Positions 9,046 through 17,442 of a stretch of 64,000 nt of DNA are shown in pieces. Origin of the DNA: Methylobacterium sp. Leaf108 (lineage in GTDB: Bacteria > Pseudomonadota > Alphaproteobacteria > Rhizobiales > Beijerinckiaceae); contig NZ_LMND01000031.1 of assembly GCF_001423265.1 (NCBI RefSeq), forward strand, positions 125,797 through 189,796, read 5' to 3'. Position 1 is the stretch's first letter; the number at the start of each line of letters is the position of its first letter. The translations under genes and the position numbers were made by a program. A model generated the notes under the pieces. The model was given only the letters and a program-made list of their open reading frames with translations. It was not told the DNA's origin and did not search any database.

Positions 9046-9239
9046 TGGCATGAACCCGTTGTGGCCATTGAGATTTCTGTTGCCGTTTGGACACCCTTGA
9101 TCGCGATCCGGACCGAACCTCCGGTGAGATGGGGAAATTCGCGGCTCACCCGATTGTGTTGAAGCGCACTCCTCTCGAAACATACCCGAACACGCCGGGG
9201 AACAACCGGCGGACCAAACCGGGGACAGGGGTCGAGAGA

Positions 9240-11681
9240 ATGAACAAGCGGACGCTGCGCAGCAGCCTCCTCGTATCGGCGGCGATGCTGCCGAGCGTGG
9301 TCTACGCTCAGGGCGCCCAGCAGGCGGTCACCCTGGGCGAGCTCGACGTCGTCGCCTCGGCCCCCTCGGCGAGCGTGCGCAGCGCCAGCGGCGCGCTCCT
9401 CGGCATCGACCGCGACAAGCTGCCCCAGAATTCCAGCGTGCTGACCTCGGCCGACGTGAACCGCGTCGGCGCACCGAGCGTGCTGCGGGCACTGGACGAG
9501 CGCGTCGGCTCGATCAGCATCAACAACGCCCAGGGCAACCCCTTCCAGCCGACGATCACCTATCGCGGCTTCGAGGCCTCGCCGCTGGGCGGCAGCCCGC
9601 AGGGGGTCGCCGTCTACGTCAACGGCCAGCGCTTCAACACCTCGTTCGGCGACACGGTGCAGTGGGACCTGATCCCCGACATCGCGGTGGACCGCATCGA
9701 ACTCGAGGGCTCGAACCCGGCCTTCGGCCTCAACGCGCTCGGCGGCTCGCTGCAGGTGCTGCTCAAGAACGGCTTCACCTACCAGGGCACCGAGCTCAAC
9801 GTGCTCGGCGGCTCGTTCGGCCGCGGCTCGGTCTCGTTCCAGCACGGCCAGCGCTCGGACAACGTCGGCCTCTACATCGCCGGCACTTCGCTGTCCGAGA
9901 ACGGCTGGCGCAAGCGCTCGCCCTCGCGGCTGCGCCAGTTCTACGCCGACCTCGGCGTGCAGGCGGAGAAGGGCGAGTTCCACCTCAACTTCTCGGGCGC
10001 CATCAACAGCCTGACCGGCAACGGCACCCTGCCGGTGGACCTGCTCGCCTTCCAGCGCAACGAGGTCTTCACCTACCCCGACAAGACCCTCAACGAGTAC
10101 GGCCGCATCGGCATCTCGGGCATTTACGACATCGCGCCCACCGTCACCCTGCAGGGCAACGCCTACATCGGCCGGTTCTCGCAGCAGACCGCCAACGGCG
10201 ACGCCGCCGAGCTCGAGAACTGCGAAGCCAACCCGGACTTCATCTGTTCGGAAGGCGCCAACGAGCAGCAGTTCTTCCTGCGCGACCGCATGAACGCCCC
10301 GGTGCGGGCCAGCAGCGTGCGCACGGCCGACTTCGCCTCGCTGCCGCTCTTCGCCGACCGCTTCGACGAGGGCGGGCCCTACGCCTTCCTCAACCAGACC
10401 CGCACCCAGACCGACAACTTCGGCGCCACCATCCAGACCACGGTGCGCGAGCGGCTGTTCGACATGCCCAACCGCTTCGTGCTCGGCGGCTCCTACGACG
10501 GCGGTCGCACCCGCTTTTCCGCCGACAACTCGGTGGGCGGCCTGACCTTCGACCGCGGTTTCGCCGGCCCTGGCATCGTGGTGCGCTCCGACGACAACGC
10601 CATCACCCCGGTGAGCGTGCACTCCAGCAACGACTACGGCGGCATCTACATCCAGAACAACACCGACATCACCGACCGGCTGACCCTGACCCTGCAGGGC
10701 CGCTACAACATGGCCAAGATCGTCCTGCGCGACCAGATCGGCACGGCGCTCAACGGCGACCATTACTTCGAGCGTTTCAACCCCGGCATCGGCGCCACCT
10801 ACAAGATCATCCCCGACCTGCTCACCGCCTACGGCGGCTACGTCGAGGCCAACCGCGCGCCGACCCCGGCCGAGCTCTCCTGCGCCGACCCGCTGGCGCC
10901 GTGCTCGCTCACCAACTTCTTCGTCGGCGACCCGCCGCTCAAGCAGGTGGTGTCGCGCACCGTGGAAGCCGGCTTTCGCGGCCGCATCCCGGTGTCGGCG
11001 GAATTCGGCGGCATCGTGAGCTGGAAGGCCGGCGTGTTCCGGGCCCGCAACGAGGACGACATCACCTTCGTCCCCTCCGACATCACCATCGGCCGGGCCT
11101 TCTTCCAGAACGTCGGCTCGACCCGCCGCCAGGGCGTCGAGGCGGGCATCGCCTACACCACCCCGGTCTGGAACGCCTTCCTCGACTACGCCTTCGTCGA
11201 CGCCACCTTCCAGACGCCCCTGACCCTGAACTCCGGCGGCAACCCCTTCGCCACCCCCAACCCGGCCCAGCCGGACAACGACGAGGCCCGCCAGGTGTTC
11301 GTGCGGCCCGGCGACAGGCTGCCCGGCGTCGCCCCCCACCAGATCAAGGTCGGCGTGCAGTACCTCGTCACGCCCGAGTGGAAGGTCGGCATGCTCGCCC
11401 GCTACGCCACCGGCAAGTTCCTGGTGGGCGACGATTCGAACCTCAACAAGACCACCGGCGACTACGCGGTGATCGGCTTCAACACCAGCTACCGGATCGC
11501 CCAGAACATCGAGGTCTACGGCTACGTCGAGAACGCCCTCAACGCGAAATACGCCACCTTCGGCACCTTCTCGCCGGTGGGCGAGGTGCCGATCCTGGCC
11601 CTGCCCAACGCCAGCTCCAACCGCAGCCTCGCGCCCGGAGCGCCCATCGCCGCCTACGGTGGCCTGCGCATCTTCTGGTAG
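9240..11681 (+). CDS. lutH: LutH: TonB-dependent outer-membrane receptor for lanthanide
   Basis: 813 residues from the ATG at 9240 (site GAGAG just upstream); the open frame continues upstream but only this start gives a signal peptide (about 1-24, ending VVYAQ). A TonB-box-like VTLGELDVVA follows, then a plug domain (about 60-190; VRALDERVGSISINNAQGNP region, GVAVYVNGQRFN, IDRIELEGSNPAFGLNALGG). The remainder is a 22-strand barrel, with a final NALNAKYATFGT strand and a C-terminal aromatic ending LRIFW. In M. extorquens LutH is needed for lanthanide-dependent methanol growth. The real ligand there is thought to be a lanthanophore complex; nothing in the sequence identifies it. It is followed by two hairpins. 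Confidence 0.9.
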   Translation: MNKRTLRSSLLVSAAMLPSVVYAQGAQQAVTLGELDVVASAPSASVRSASGALLGIDRDKLPQNSSVLTSADVNRVGAPSVLRALDERVGSISINNAQGNPFQPTITYRGFEASPLGGSPQGVAVYVNGQRFNTSFGDTVQWDLIPDIAVDRIELEGSNPAFGLNALGGSLQVLLKNGFTYQGTELNVLGGSFGRGSVSFQHGQRSDNVGLYIAGTSLSENGWRKRSPSRLRQFYADLGVQAEKGEFHLNFSGAINSLTGNGTLPVDLLAFQRNEVFTYPDKTLNEYGRIGISGIYDIAPTVTLQGNAYIGRFSQQTANGDAAELENCEANPDFICSEGANEQQFFLRDRMNAPVRASSVRTADFASLPLFADRFDEGGPYAFLNQTRTQTDNFGATIQTTVRERLFDMPNRFVLGGSYDGGRTRFSADNSVGGLTFDRGFAGPGIVVRSDDNAITPVSVHSSNDYGGIYIQNNTDITDRLTLTLQGRYNMAKIVLRDQIGTALNGDHYFERFNPGIGATYKIIPDLLTAYGGYVEANRAPTPAELSCADPLAPCSLTNFFVGDPPLKQVVSRTVEAGFRGRIPVSAEFGGIVSWKAGVFRARNEDDITFVPSDITIGRAFFQNVGSTRRQGVEAGIAYTTPVWNAFLDYAFVDATFQTPLTLNSGGNPFATPNPAQPDNDEARQVFVRPGDRLPGVAPHQIKVGVQYLVTPEWKVGMLARYATGKFLVGDDSNLNKTTGDYAVIGFNTSYRIAQNIEVYGYVENALNAKYATFGTFSPVGEVPILALPNASSNRSLAPGAPIAAYGGLRIFW

Positions 11682-11698
11682 CACCGCCCGATGCGATC

Positions 11699-11723
11699 GC
11701 GGGGCCGCGCCGAGCGGCCCCGC
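11699..11723 (+). terminator. First hairpin after lutH
   Basis: A 9-bp perfect stem GCGGGGCCG/CGGCCCCGC around a 7-base loop, 18 bases past the lutH stop. No T-run follows. It stands just before the better terminator at 11737 and may act with it or protect the 3' end. Confidence 0.45.
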
Positions 11724-11736
11724 ATCATCCCGATAC

Positions 11737-11768
11737 AAGCCCCCGCGGGTCGCCCCCGCGGGGGCTTT
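11737..11768 (+). terminator. Rho-independent terminator after lutH
   Basis: A 12-bp stem AGCCCCCGCGGG/CCCGCGGGGGCT with a 4-6 base loop, followed by TTTGT. It ends the lutH transcript ahead of lanM. Confidence 0.75.
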
Positions 11769-12053
11769 GTCATGAGGGCACGCCGAAAACGACGGCGGAC
11801 AGGACTCGCAGGCGTGAGACACCGCCTCGGGGACCGGGAAAAACACGCACATCGGCGGGTATTGTCACCCGGATGGGTTGCGCATCGTTCCCTTGGCCGC
11901 CGACTTGCACTATGTCGCCTCAGCCGTCCCGAAAACCGTCGCCACGGGATGCGCCGCGGTCCCGGCGGGCGAAGCACCCGCCGACCGGCCCTTGCGACGG
12001 ACGAGAACCGGGGACCGACCGTTCCCTGGTCCATGACCTTGGAGACCCGATCG
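11769..12053. other. lanM upstream region
   Basis: 285 bases between the lutH terminator and lanM, with no supported gene. This is the likely lanM promoter/leader. A TATGTC hexamer at 11911 could be a -10 element, but no good -35 sits 16-18 bases before it. The site GGAG at 12041 serves as ribosome site for lanM. Confidence 0.4.
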
Positions 12054-12461
12054 ATGTCCTCCCACCTTCGTCACGCCCTGCTGTTCTCCGCGATCCTCGT
12101 CGCCCTGCCGATGGGGCAGGCCGTCGCCGCCCCCGCCGGCAAGATGGCCGTCGAGATGTTCGATCCCGACAAGGACGGCACGGTCGATCTCAAGGAGGCG
12201 CAGGCCGCCGCCGCCGCCCTGTTCGATTCCCTCGACCCCGACAAGGACGGCACCCTCGACAAGAAGGAGCTGAAGGGCCGCCTGACGGCCAAGGAGCTCA
12301 AGGCCGCCGATCCGGACATGGACGGCACCCTCGACAAGAACGAGTACCTGGCCATCGTCGCCAAGCGCTTCTCGAAGGCCGATCCGGACGGCGACGGCAC
12401 CCTCGACGCCAAGGAATTCGGCAAGCCGGCCGGTAAGGCCGTCCTCAAGCTGATGAAGTAA
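12054..12461 (+). CDS. lanM: Lanmodulin (LanM), periplasmic lanthanide-binding EF-hand protein
   Basis: 135 residues from the ATG at 12054, chosen because GGAG lies 9 bases upstream and it gives a 25-residue signal peptide (ending AVAAP). It has four EF loops: 37-48 DPDKDGTVDLKE, 61-72 DPDKDGTLDKKE, 86-97 DPDMDGTLDKNE and 110-121 DPDGDGTLDAKE. Each has proline at position 2 and aspartate at position 9, and successive loops are only 12-13 residues apart, all hallmarks of lanmodulin rather than calmodulin. As recalled, M. extorquens LanM has asparagine at position 1 of EF4; here it is aspartate. LanM binds lanthanides with picomolar affinity in the periplasm. A terminator follows at 12493. Confidence 0.97.
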   Translation: MSSHLRHALLFSAILVALPMGQAVAAPAGKMAVEMFDPDKDGTVDLKEAQAAAAALFDSLDPDKDGTLDKKELKGRLTAKELKAADPDMDGTLDKNEYLAIVAKRFSKADPDGDGTLDAKEFGKPAGKAVLKLMK

Positions 12462-12492
12462 CCGCCGCCCCCCAGGGCCCGATCTGTCGCAG

Positions 12493-12527
12493 CAACGCCG
12501 GAGTCGCCTCCGGCGTTGTCTGTTTTT
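12493..12527 (+). terminator. Rho-independent terminator after lanM
   Basis: A 10-bp perfect stem CAACGCCGGA/TCCGGCGTTG with a 6-base loop is followed by TCTGTTTTT. It separates lanM from the small downstream gene, whose start is only ~20 bases further on, so partial read-through is likely the way that gene is expressed. Confidence 0.85.
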
Positions 12528-12547
12528 CAACGATCGGGAATGTGTTC

Positions 12548-12907
12548 ATGCGGTTCACCCTTGGCTTCGCGGCCGGTCTTCTCGCCCTGTCCGGTACGGC
12601 GCCGGCCTTCGCCTCGTCCTGCACCGACCAGATCGCGACCATCGAGAAGCGTCTCGACAGCGCCGGGGCGGCCACCGTCACCGGCACGGTCCCGCCCGGC
12701 GGGCCGACCCCGCCGGCATCCGGCAAGGCGCTGGACGCTCCCCCGGCCGGCAAGCCGACCGATCCGGCGGCCCGCCCCACCGCCTCGGGTGTCGAGGCGG
12801 CGCGCGACCTCATCCGGCAGGCCAAGGCCCAGGACAAGGCCGGCGACGTCAAGGGCTGCGAGGCGACCATGACCCAGGCCAAGGAGAAGGCCGGCGCCCT
12901 GCCGTAG
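12548..12907 (+). CDS. Small periplasmic two-cysteine protein downstream of lanM, LutD-like
   Basis: 119 residues from the ATG at 12548 (site GGGA 9 bases upstream; a GTG at 12542 is the alternative). The signal peptide is about 1-23 (ending AFASS). The mature protein starts SCTDQIATIEKRL, then a Pro/Gly/Ala-rich linker of ~45 residues, then a helix AKAQDKAGDVKGCEATMTQAK. The cysteine helices keep exactly the LutD spacing (C-x3-IAxIE-x2-L; AK-x5-G-x4-C-x6-AK), so it is a LutD paralogue with an inserted linker. It lacks most of the acidic residues of the LutD turn. Function is unknown; a LanM or LutD partner is an inference from place and family. Confidence 0.8.
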   Translation: MRFTLGFAAGLLALSGTAPAFASSCTDQIATIEKRLDSAGAATVTGTVPPGGPTPPASGKALDAPPAGKPTDPAARPTASGVEAARDLIRQAKAQDKAGDVKGCEATMTQAKEKAGALP

Positions 12908-12925
12908 CGTACGCCGCCCAGGACC

Positions 12926-14452
12926 TCAGTAGGCGTTGCGCGTCGTGAACAGCGAGATCGGCGTCTCGAGCATGATCCGGATGTCGAACAGGACCGACCA
13001 GTTCTCGATGTAGTACAGGTCGTGCTCGACCCGGCGCTGGATCTTGTCGTCGGTATCGGTCTCGCCGCGCCAGCCCTTGACCTGGGCCCAGCCGGTGATG
13101 CCCGGCTTGACCTTGTGGCGGGCGAAGTAGCCGTCCACCACCTGGTCGTAGAGGGTGTTGGCGGTCCGCGCGTTGATCGCGTGCGGGCGCGGCCCGACGA
13201 GGGAGAGCTCGCCCTTGAGCACGTTGAAGAGCTGGGGCAACTCGTCGAGGGACGTGCGGCGGATGAAGCGCCCGACGGGCGTGACGCGCGGGTCGCCGCG
13301 CGTCACCTGCTTGGCGGCGGCGTAGTCGCACTGGTCGACGTACATCGAGCGGAACTTCAGGACCTCGATGATCTCGTTGTTGAAGCCGTGCCGCTTCTGC
13401 CGGAACAGGATCGGGCCGGGCGAGGTGAAACGCACCGCCAGGGCGACGCCGATCATCACGGGAGCGAGGGCGAGGAGCATCGCCACGCCCACGACCCGGT
13501 CGAAGATGCCCTTCACCACGATGTCCCAATCGGCGATCGGCTTGTCGAACACGTCGAGGACGGCGACGTCGCCGAGGTAGGAATAGGCGCGCGGGCGCAG
13601 CTTCAGCCGCGTCGCCTGGGCCGAGAGCCGGATGTCGATGGGCAGGACCCACAACTTGGTCAGCATCTGCATCAGCCGCTCCTCGGCGGCGATGGGCAGG
13701 GTAAAGACCACGAGGTCGAGGCGGGTGGAGCGGGCATAGGCGACGAGATCGCTGACCGTGCCGAGCTTCGGATAGCCGGCGATCACCGTGGCGGCGCGGT
13801 CGTCGGCGCGATCGTCGAAGAACCCGACGACGCGGATGCCGGCATCGGCCTGCGCCTCGAGGGCGCGGATCAGGTTCTCGGCCAGCGGCCCGCCGCCGAC
13901 GATGGCGGTGCGGCGGTCGAAGCGCCCCTGGCGCATCTGCGTGGCGACGATGCGCGCCAGCACCATGCGGCCGGCCATCACGCCGACGAGGCCTGCCCCG
14001 TAGAAGGTGGCGAGCCAGATCCGCGAGTACTGGTCGGCGACCTTGGCGAAGACCAGGGCCGCGGCCACCACGAGAAACGCGAGCGACCAGGCCGCGAACA
14101 GCCGGGGAGCGGCCTTGAGGACGCTGCGGAAGGCCGCGATGCGATAGCCGCCGCTCACCTGGATCATCGCCACGGCCAGGACCGCGCTGCCGAGGATGGC
14201 GGCGAGGTAGCGCAGGCCCAGCGGCCCGATCCGGTCGGGCTGCACGAGGTGGACCGCCACCCCGAAGCCGACGATCGCCGCGAATTCGAGAACGCGGACC
14301 GTCCCCGTCAGGACGACGGGGGAGAGCGGCGCGGCGGGCATCGGCCGCGTGGTCTCGGCCGGTGGCGCGGCGGCGGGGACGTCGAACCCGGCGACCCGGG
14401 CTCCGGGCGCGCCGGCCACCTTGAGGAGGTCGCGGACGTCGAAGGCACTCAT
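12926..14452 (-). CDS. Undecaprenyl-phosphate glucose/galactose phosphotransferase (WcaJ/PssY family)
   Basis: 508 residues from the ATG at 14452 (AAGGTGG just upstream; an ATG six codons earlier has no site). The N-terminal ~300 residues have four to five membrane segments and a CoA-binding-like Rossmann part (AIVGGGPLAENLIRAL). A fifth segment begins the catalytic bacterial sugar transferase domain (about 305-508; FRQKRHGFNNEII, RRTSLDELPQLFNVL, VGPRPHAI and KPGITGWAQVKGWRGET). Such enzymes move a sugar-1-phosphate from a UDP-sugar onto undecaprenyl phosphate to begin exopolysaccharide. It is codirectional with the glycosyltransferase upstream (14574), a plausible operon. Sugar specificity cannot be told. 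Confidence 0.9.
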   Translation of the reverse strand: MSAFDVRDLLKVAGAPGARVAGFDVPAAAPPAETTRPMPAAPLSPVVLTGTVRVLEFAAIVGFGVAVHLVQPDRIGPLGLRYLAAILGSAVLAVAMIQVSGGYRIAAFRSVLKAAPRLFAAWSLAFLVVAAALVFAKVADQYSRIWLATFYGAGLVGVMAGRMVLARIVATQMRQGRFDRRTAIVGGGPLAENLIRALEAQADAGIRVVGFFDDRADDRAATVIAGYPKLGTVSDLVAYARSTRLDLVVFTLPIAAEERLMQMLTKLWVLPIDIRLSAQATRLKLRPRAYSYLGDVAVLDVFDKPIADWDIVVKGIFDRVVGVAMLLALAPVMIGVALAVRFTSPGPILFRQKRHGFNNEIIEVLKFRSMYVDQCDYAAAKQVTRGDPRVTPVGRFIRRTSLDELPQLFNVLKGELSLVGPRPHAINARTANTLYDQVVDGYFARHKVKPGITGWAQVKGWRGETDTDDKIQRRVEHDLYYIENWSVLFDIRIMLETPISLFTTRNAY

Positions 14453-14573
14453 CGGATGGCCACCTTGCACATCGGACCGGGGAGGGGGAGCCGGGCGTCG
14501 ACCGCCCCCGTTCGCGGGTCGGGACCCGTCGTCCGGTCCGGATCGCGCGTCGGTCGAGCGTAGCGGGCCGACC

Positions 14574-15812
14574 TCACGGAAGGCTTAACGGTGCCGCCCC
14601 CGACCCGAGCGGGTCGTCGGCGAAGATCGCCGCCGAGCGGGCCGGGTCGCCCCTGGCCGCCACGGCGGCGGCGTAGCCGGCGAGCACGCCCGCTCCCATC
14701 CGCCGCATCGAGAACCGGGCCTCCACCGATGTCGCCAGCCGGCCGACCCGCTCGGCGAGGGCCTCGGGGGCCTCGTCGAGGACACGGGCGAGGGCCGCGG
14801 CGAGGGCCTTGGCGTCGCGGGGCGGCACCAGGTCCCGGGCCGCGGCGCCGAAGATCTCGGGAATGCCGCCGACATCGGTGGCGACCAGGGGTTGGCGCGC
14901 GGCCGCCGCCTCCAGCACCACGTAGGGCAGGGATTCCGCGAACGAGGGCACCACCATCACCCGGCCCCGGGCCAGGGCGTCCCGGATCGGCTGGGGCGGC
15001 TCGTAGACCACGGCGTCGGCGAGGCCCAGCCGCGCCACGGCCGCGGCGATCGCATCGGCGTCGGGGCCCGATCCGACCATGAGCAGGCGCACCGGGCGCC
15101 CCGCCGCGCGCAAGGCCGCCAGGGCGTCGATGAGGACCGGGATGCCCTTGGCCTCGCGCAACTCGCCGACATAGACGAGGTCGAACGGGTCGTGCGCCCT
15201 CGCGATGGGGGCGAATTCGGCGGCGTCGATGCCGTTGTAGACGATCCGGGCGCGGCGGGTCTCGCCCACGTAGGCCCGGTGCCGGCCGGCGACGAAGGCG
15301 CTCTCGAACAGGAACACGTCGGTGCGCCCCGCGAGCGCACGCTCGACGCCCATGTAGAGGCGGTGGAGGCGGCTGCCCGGACGGTAGTTGTAGCTGCCGC
15401 CGTGGGGCGTGTAGGCGCGGATGGCGCCCCGCACGACGGCGAGCCGGGCATAGGCGCCGCCCTTGGCGCCGTGCCCGTGCAGCACGCCCACCCCGAGGGC
15501 GGCGGCATGGCGCGACAGCCGCCACAGGGCCGCGAGGTCGGCGGCGTGCGGATTGCGGCTCATCGGGATGCGCACGACGCCGAGGCGGAGAACCGGGCGC
15601 AGGTCGGCCAGCGCGCGTTCGGCCCGGTCGCCGCCGGTGCCGGCATCGCAGACGATCCCGACGTCGTGCCCGGCCGCGGCCTGGAGACGGACGAGGTCGG
15701 AGACGTGGCGGAACAGGCCGCCGACGGGGGCACGGAACACATGCAGGATGCGCCGGCGCGGCTCCTGGCCGGCGGGCGACGCGGACGGGGTGTCGAGGGA
15801 GGGGACGGCCAC
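14574..15812 (-). CDS. Family 4 glycosyltransferase, exopolysaccharide assembly
   Basis: 412 residues starting at GTG 15812, with AGGAG about 8 bases upstream. GT-B fold of family 4: the N-terminal acceptor domain begins RILHVFRAPVGGLFRHVSDLV, and the C-terminal nucleotide-sugar domain has FDLVYVGELREAKGIPVLIDAL and the ExxxxxxxE-type segment FAESLPYVVLEAAAARQPLVATDVGGIPE. It transfers an unknown sugar in surface-polysaccharide synthesis. It lies 121 bp upstream of the WcaJ-type gene and faces the metallopeptidase gene's 3' end in the same direction. No membrane segment is seen, so it is probably cytoplasmic, peripheral to the membrane. Confidence 0.85.
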   Translation of the reverse strand: MAVPSLDTPSASPAGQEPRRRILHVFRAPVGGLFRHVSDLVRLQAAAGHDVGIVCDAGTGGDRAERALADLRPVLRLGVVRIPMSRNPHAADLAALWRLSRHAAALGVGVLHGHGAKGGAYARLAVVRGAIRAYTPHGGSYNYRPGSRLHRLYMGVERALAGRTDVFLFESAFVAGRHRAYVGETRRARIVYNGIDAAEFAPIARAHDPFDLVYVGELREAKGIPVLIDALAALRAAGRPVRLLMVGSGPDADAIAAAVARLGLADAVVYEPPQPIRDALARGRVMVVPSFAESLPYVVLEAAAARQPLVATDVGGIPEIFGAAARDLVPPRDAKALAAALARVLDEAPEALAERVGRLATSVEARFSMRRMGAGVLAGYAAAVAARGDPARSAAIFADDPLGSGAAPLSLP

Positions 15813-15939
15813 GGGCAGGCTCCTGCGCGCCGAACCGTGACGAGGTCGCGCCGCGTCGAGCGTTAGCCGGAAAGTGTGGGGGGCCGGTTAAGGGAACCGC
15901 GGGCATCGGCCGTGATCGTTCCGCCGTGCGGGCGGACGC

Positions 15940-17094
15940 TCAGATGTTGGGCGCCGCCACCCGCTGGCGCAGCCCGGTGATCACCGCCTTGAGGATGTCG
16001 GTGCCCGCGTCGCCCTGGACCTGCCGGTAGCCCTGCGCCGCGTAGATCCGGTCGTGGACGAAGGAGAGCTTGGCGATCACGGCCGGCGTCAGCTTGAAGG
16101 GGTAGAGGGCCGGCTGGCCCATGCTGCGGCTGAGCGAATTGATGGCGTAGGTCAACGGCAGCCAGGCCTCGATCATCCGGTCGAGGTCGGGGCTGCGGTG
16201 CGGGTCGAACTCGATCCGCACGGTCTGGGGCGCCTGGTTGCGCAGGTGCGGGTTCAGGCTCAGGCCGAACACGCCGGCGGTCTCCAGGGTGTCGACGATG
16301 TGGAGGTAATGCGCGAAGGTCTCGGCGAAATCCTCCCACGGGTGGCAGGTGGCATAGGCGCTGACGTAGCCCTCGGCCCAGTCGTCGGGCGGCCCGTAGG
16401 CGTGGTGGCGTTGGAGGGCGGCGGCGTAGTTCCGGGTCTCGTCGCCGAACAGGTCGCGAAAATCCCACAGGCTCGGGTCCTGGCGCACGAGCATCGTCCA
16501 GAAGTAATGGCCGATCTCGTGCCGGAAATGGCCGAGCAGGGTCCGGTAGTATTCGCCGAACAGCATCCGCCGGCGCTCGCGCTCGACGTCGTCGGCCTCG
16601 GCGATGTTCATGGTGATGAGGCCGTTGAGATGGCCCGTCATCACCGGCGGCCCGAGGCGGTAGCTCTCGGTGGGGTCCACCAGGAAGTCGAAGGCGAGCC
16701 CGGAGGCCGGGTTCTCGGCACGGGTCATCAGCGGCAGCCGCAGGCGCATCAGCGAGTAGAACAGGCGGTGCTTGGCCGCCTCGATCTGGCGCCAGCGGGT
16801 CAGGTTCCAGGCGATGCGCAGGTCCGGCACCAGCCGGTTGTGGCGGCAGGCGGCGCAGAACGCCCCCGGCTCGTCGTCGGGCACCAGCCAGTTGCAGGCG
16901 CCGTGCTCGGCGTTGGCGCAGAAGCGATACTTGCGGCCCGGGTCGGCATAGGCGTGCCAGAGGTCTCCCGACGGTTCGAGCGCCGAGACGCTGTGCCCTT
17001 CGCAGACGTAGCCGAGGCGCCGTTGGCAACTGTCGCAGGCGGTGCTCTCGAAGCTCACCGGCTGGTCGCAGGCCTGGCACTGGAAGATCTTCAT
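15940..17094 (-). CDS. Zinc-ribbon plus zinc metallopeptidase protein (Peptidase_Mx family)
   Basis: 384 residues from the ATG at 17094. The first ~90 residues hold zinc-ribbon pairs CQAC and CDSC, then CANAEHGAC and CAAC. The rest is a peptidase-like domain with HEIGH (H192, H196) in FRHEIGHYFW, the HExxH zinc site. The combination matches the putative zinc-binding metallopeptidase family (zinc-ribbon_6/Peptidase_Mx). It is divergent from the transglutaminase trio that follows on the plus strand. These genes co-occur in many proteobacteria, so it may process the same peptide or protein product (inference). No signal peptide, so cytoplasmic. Confidence 0.85.
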   Translation of the reverse strand: MKIFQCQACDQPVSFESTACDSCQRRLGYVCEGHSVSALEPSGDLWHAYADPGRKYRFCANAEHGACNWLVPDDEPGAFCAACRHNRLVPDLRIAWNLTRWRQIEAAKHRLFYSLMRLRLPLMTRAENPASGLAFDFLVDPTESYRLGPPVMTGHLNGLITMNIAEADDVERERRRMLFGEYYRTLLGHFRHEIGHYFWTMLVRQDPSLWDFRDLFGDETRNYAAALQRHHAYGPPDDWAEGYVSAYATCHPWEDFAETFAHYLHIVDTLETAGVFGLSLNPHLRNQAPQTVRIEFDPHRSPDLDRMIEAWLPLTYAINSLSRSMGQPALYPFKLTPAVIAKLSFVHDRIYAAQGYRQVQGDAGTDILKAVITGLRQRVAAPNI

Positions 17095-17442
17095 GACGGG
17101 GTCTCGATGGCGGAACTCCAGGTGAGGGCGGCGGGCGCACGCCGCGGGCTCGCACCGGGCGTCACCGGCGGGAACCAAGAGGATTGCCGGCCCCCCGGTT
17201 CCCGCCACGGCATGATGCACGGGATTTGCTTGCCACCAAGCCTCGCCGCCGGCTCACGAAGCGGGCGCGCGCACCCCGGGCCCTGCGGGATTCGCATCGG
17301 CCCGGTTACAGGCCTACCATCGCCGGCCTATAGAGGGCCGGCATCGTGACGGGCGGCCGACGGGCCGTCCCTCGATCATCGCCGTGTCGATCCCGAGCGC
17401 GGGACGGGCACGGCCTCCTCGACTGAACTTGCGGGAGCCTCC
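17095..17442. other. Divergent promoter region, metallopeptidase / transglutaminase operon
   Basis: 348 bases with no supported gene. A small perfect hairpin CCGGCC/GGCCGG with loop TATAGAG lies at 17323-17341. Promoters for both directions should be here; no clear -35/-10 pair was seen. Confidence 0.4.

Larger units (their letters stand above)
8824..9239. other. Long leader/intergenic region between lutG and lutH
   Basis: 416 bases without a convincing gene. It holds the lutG terminator and a pair of 8-bp direct repeats (9016 and 9038). A weak sigma-70-like pair TTGAAG (9159) and CATACC, 16 bases apart, lies ~60 bases before lutH. lutH is therefore probably transcribed on its own, which would allow separate control of the receptor. 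Confidence 0.5.

Noticed and set aside
8748..11852. 1034-residue minus-strand frame across lutH
   Set aside because: Antisense of a clear TonB receptor with signal peptide and barrel; no domain recognised in the frame.
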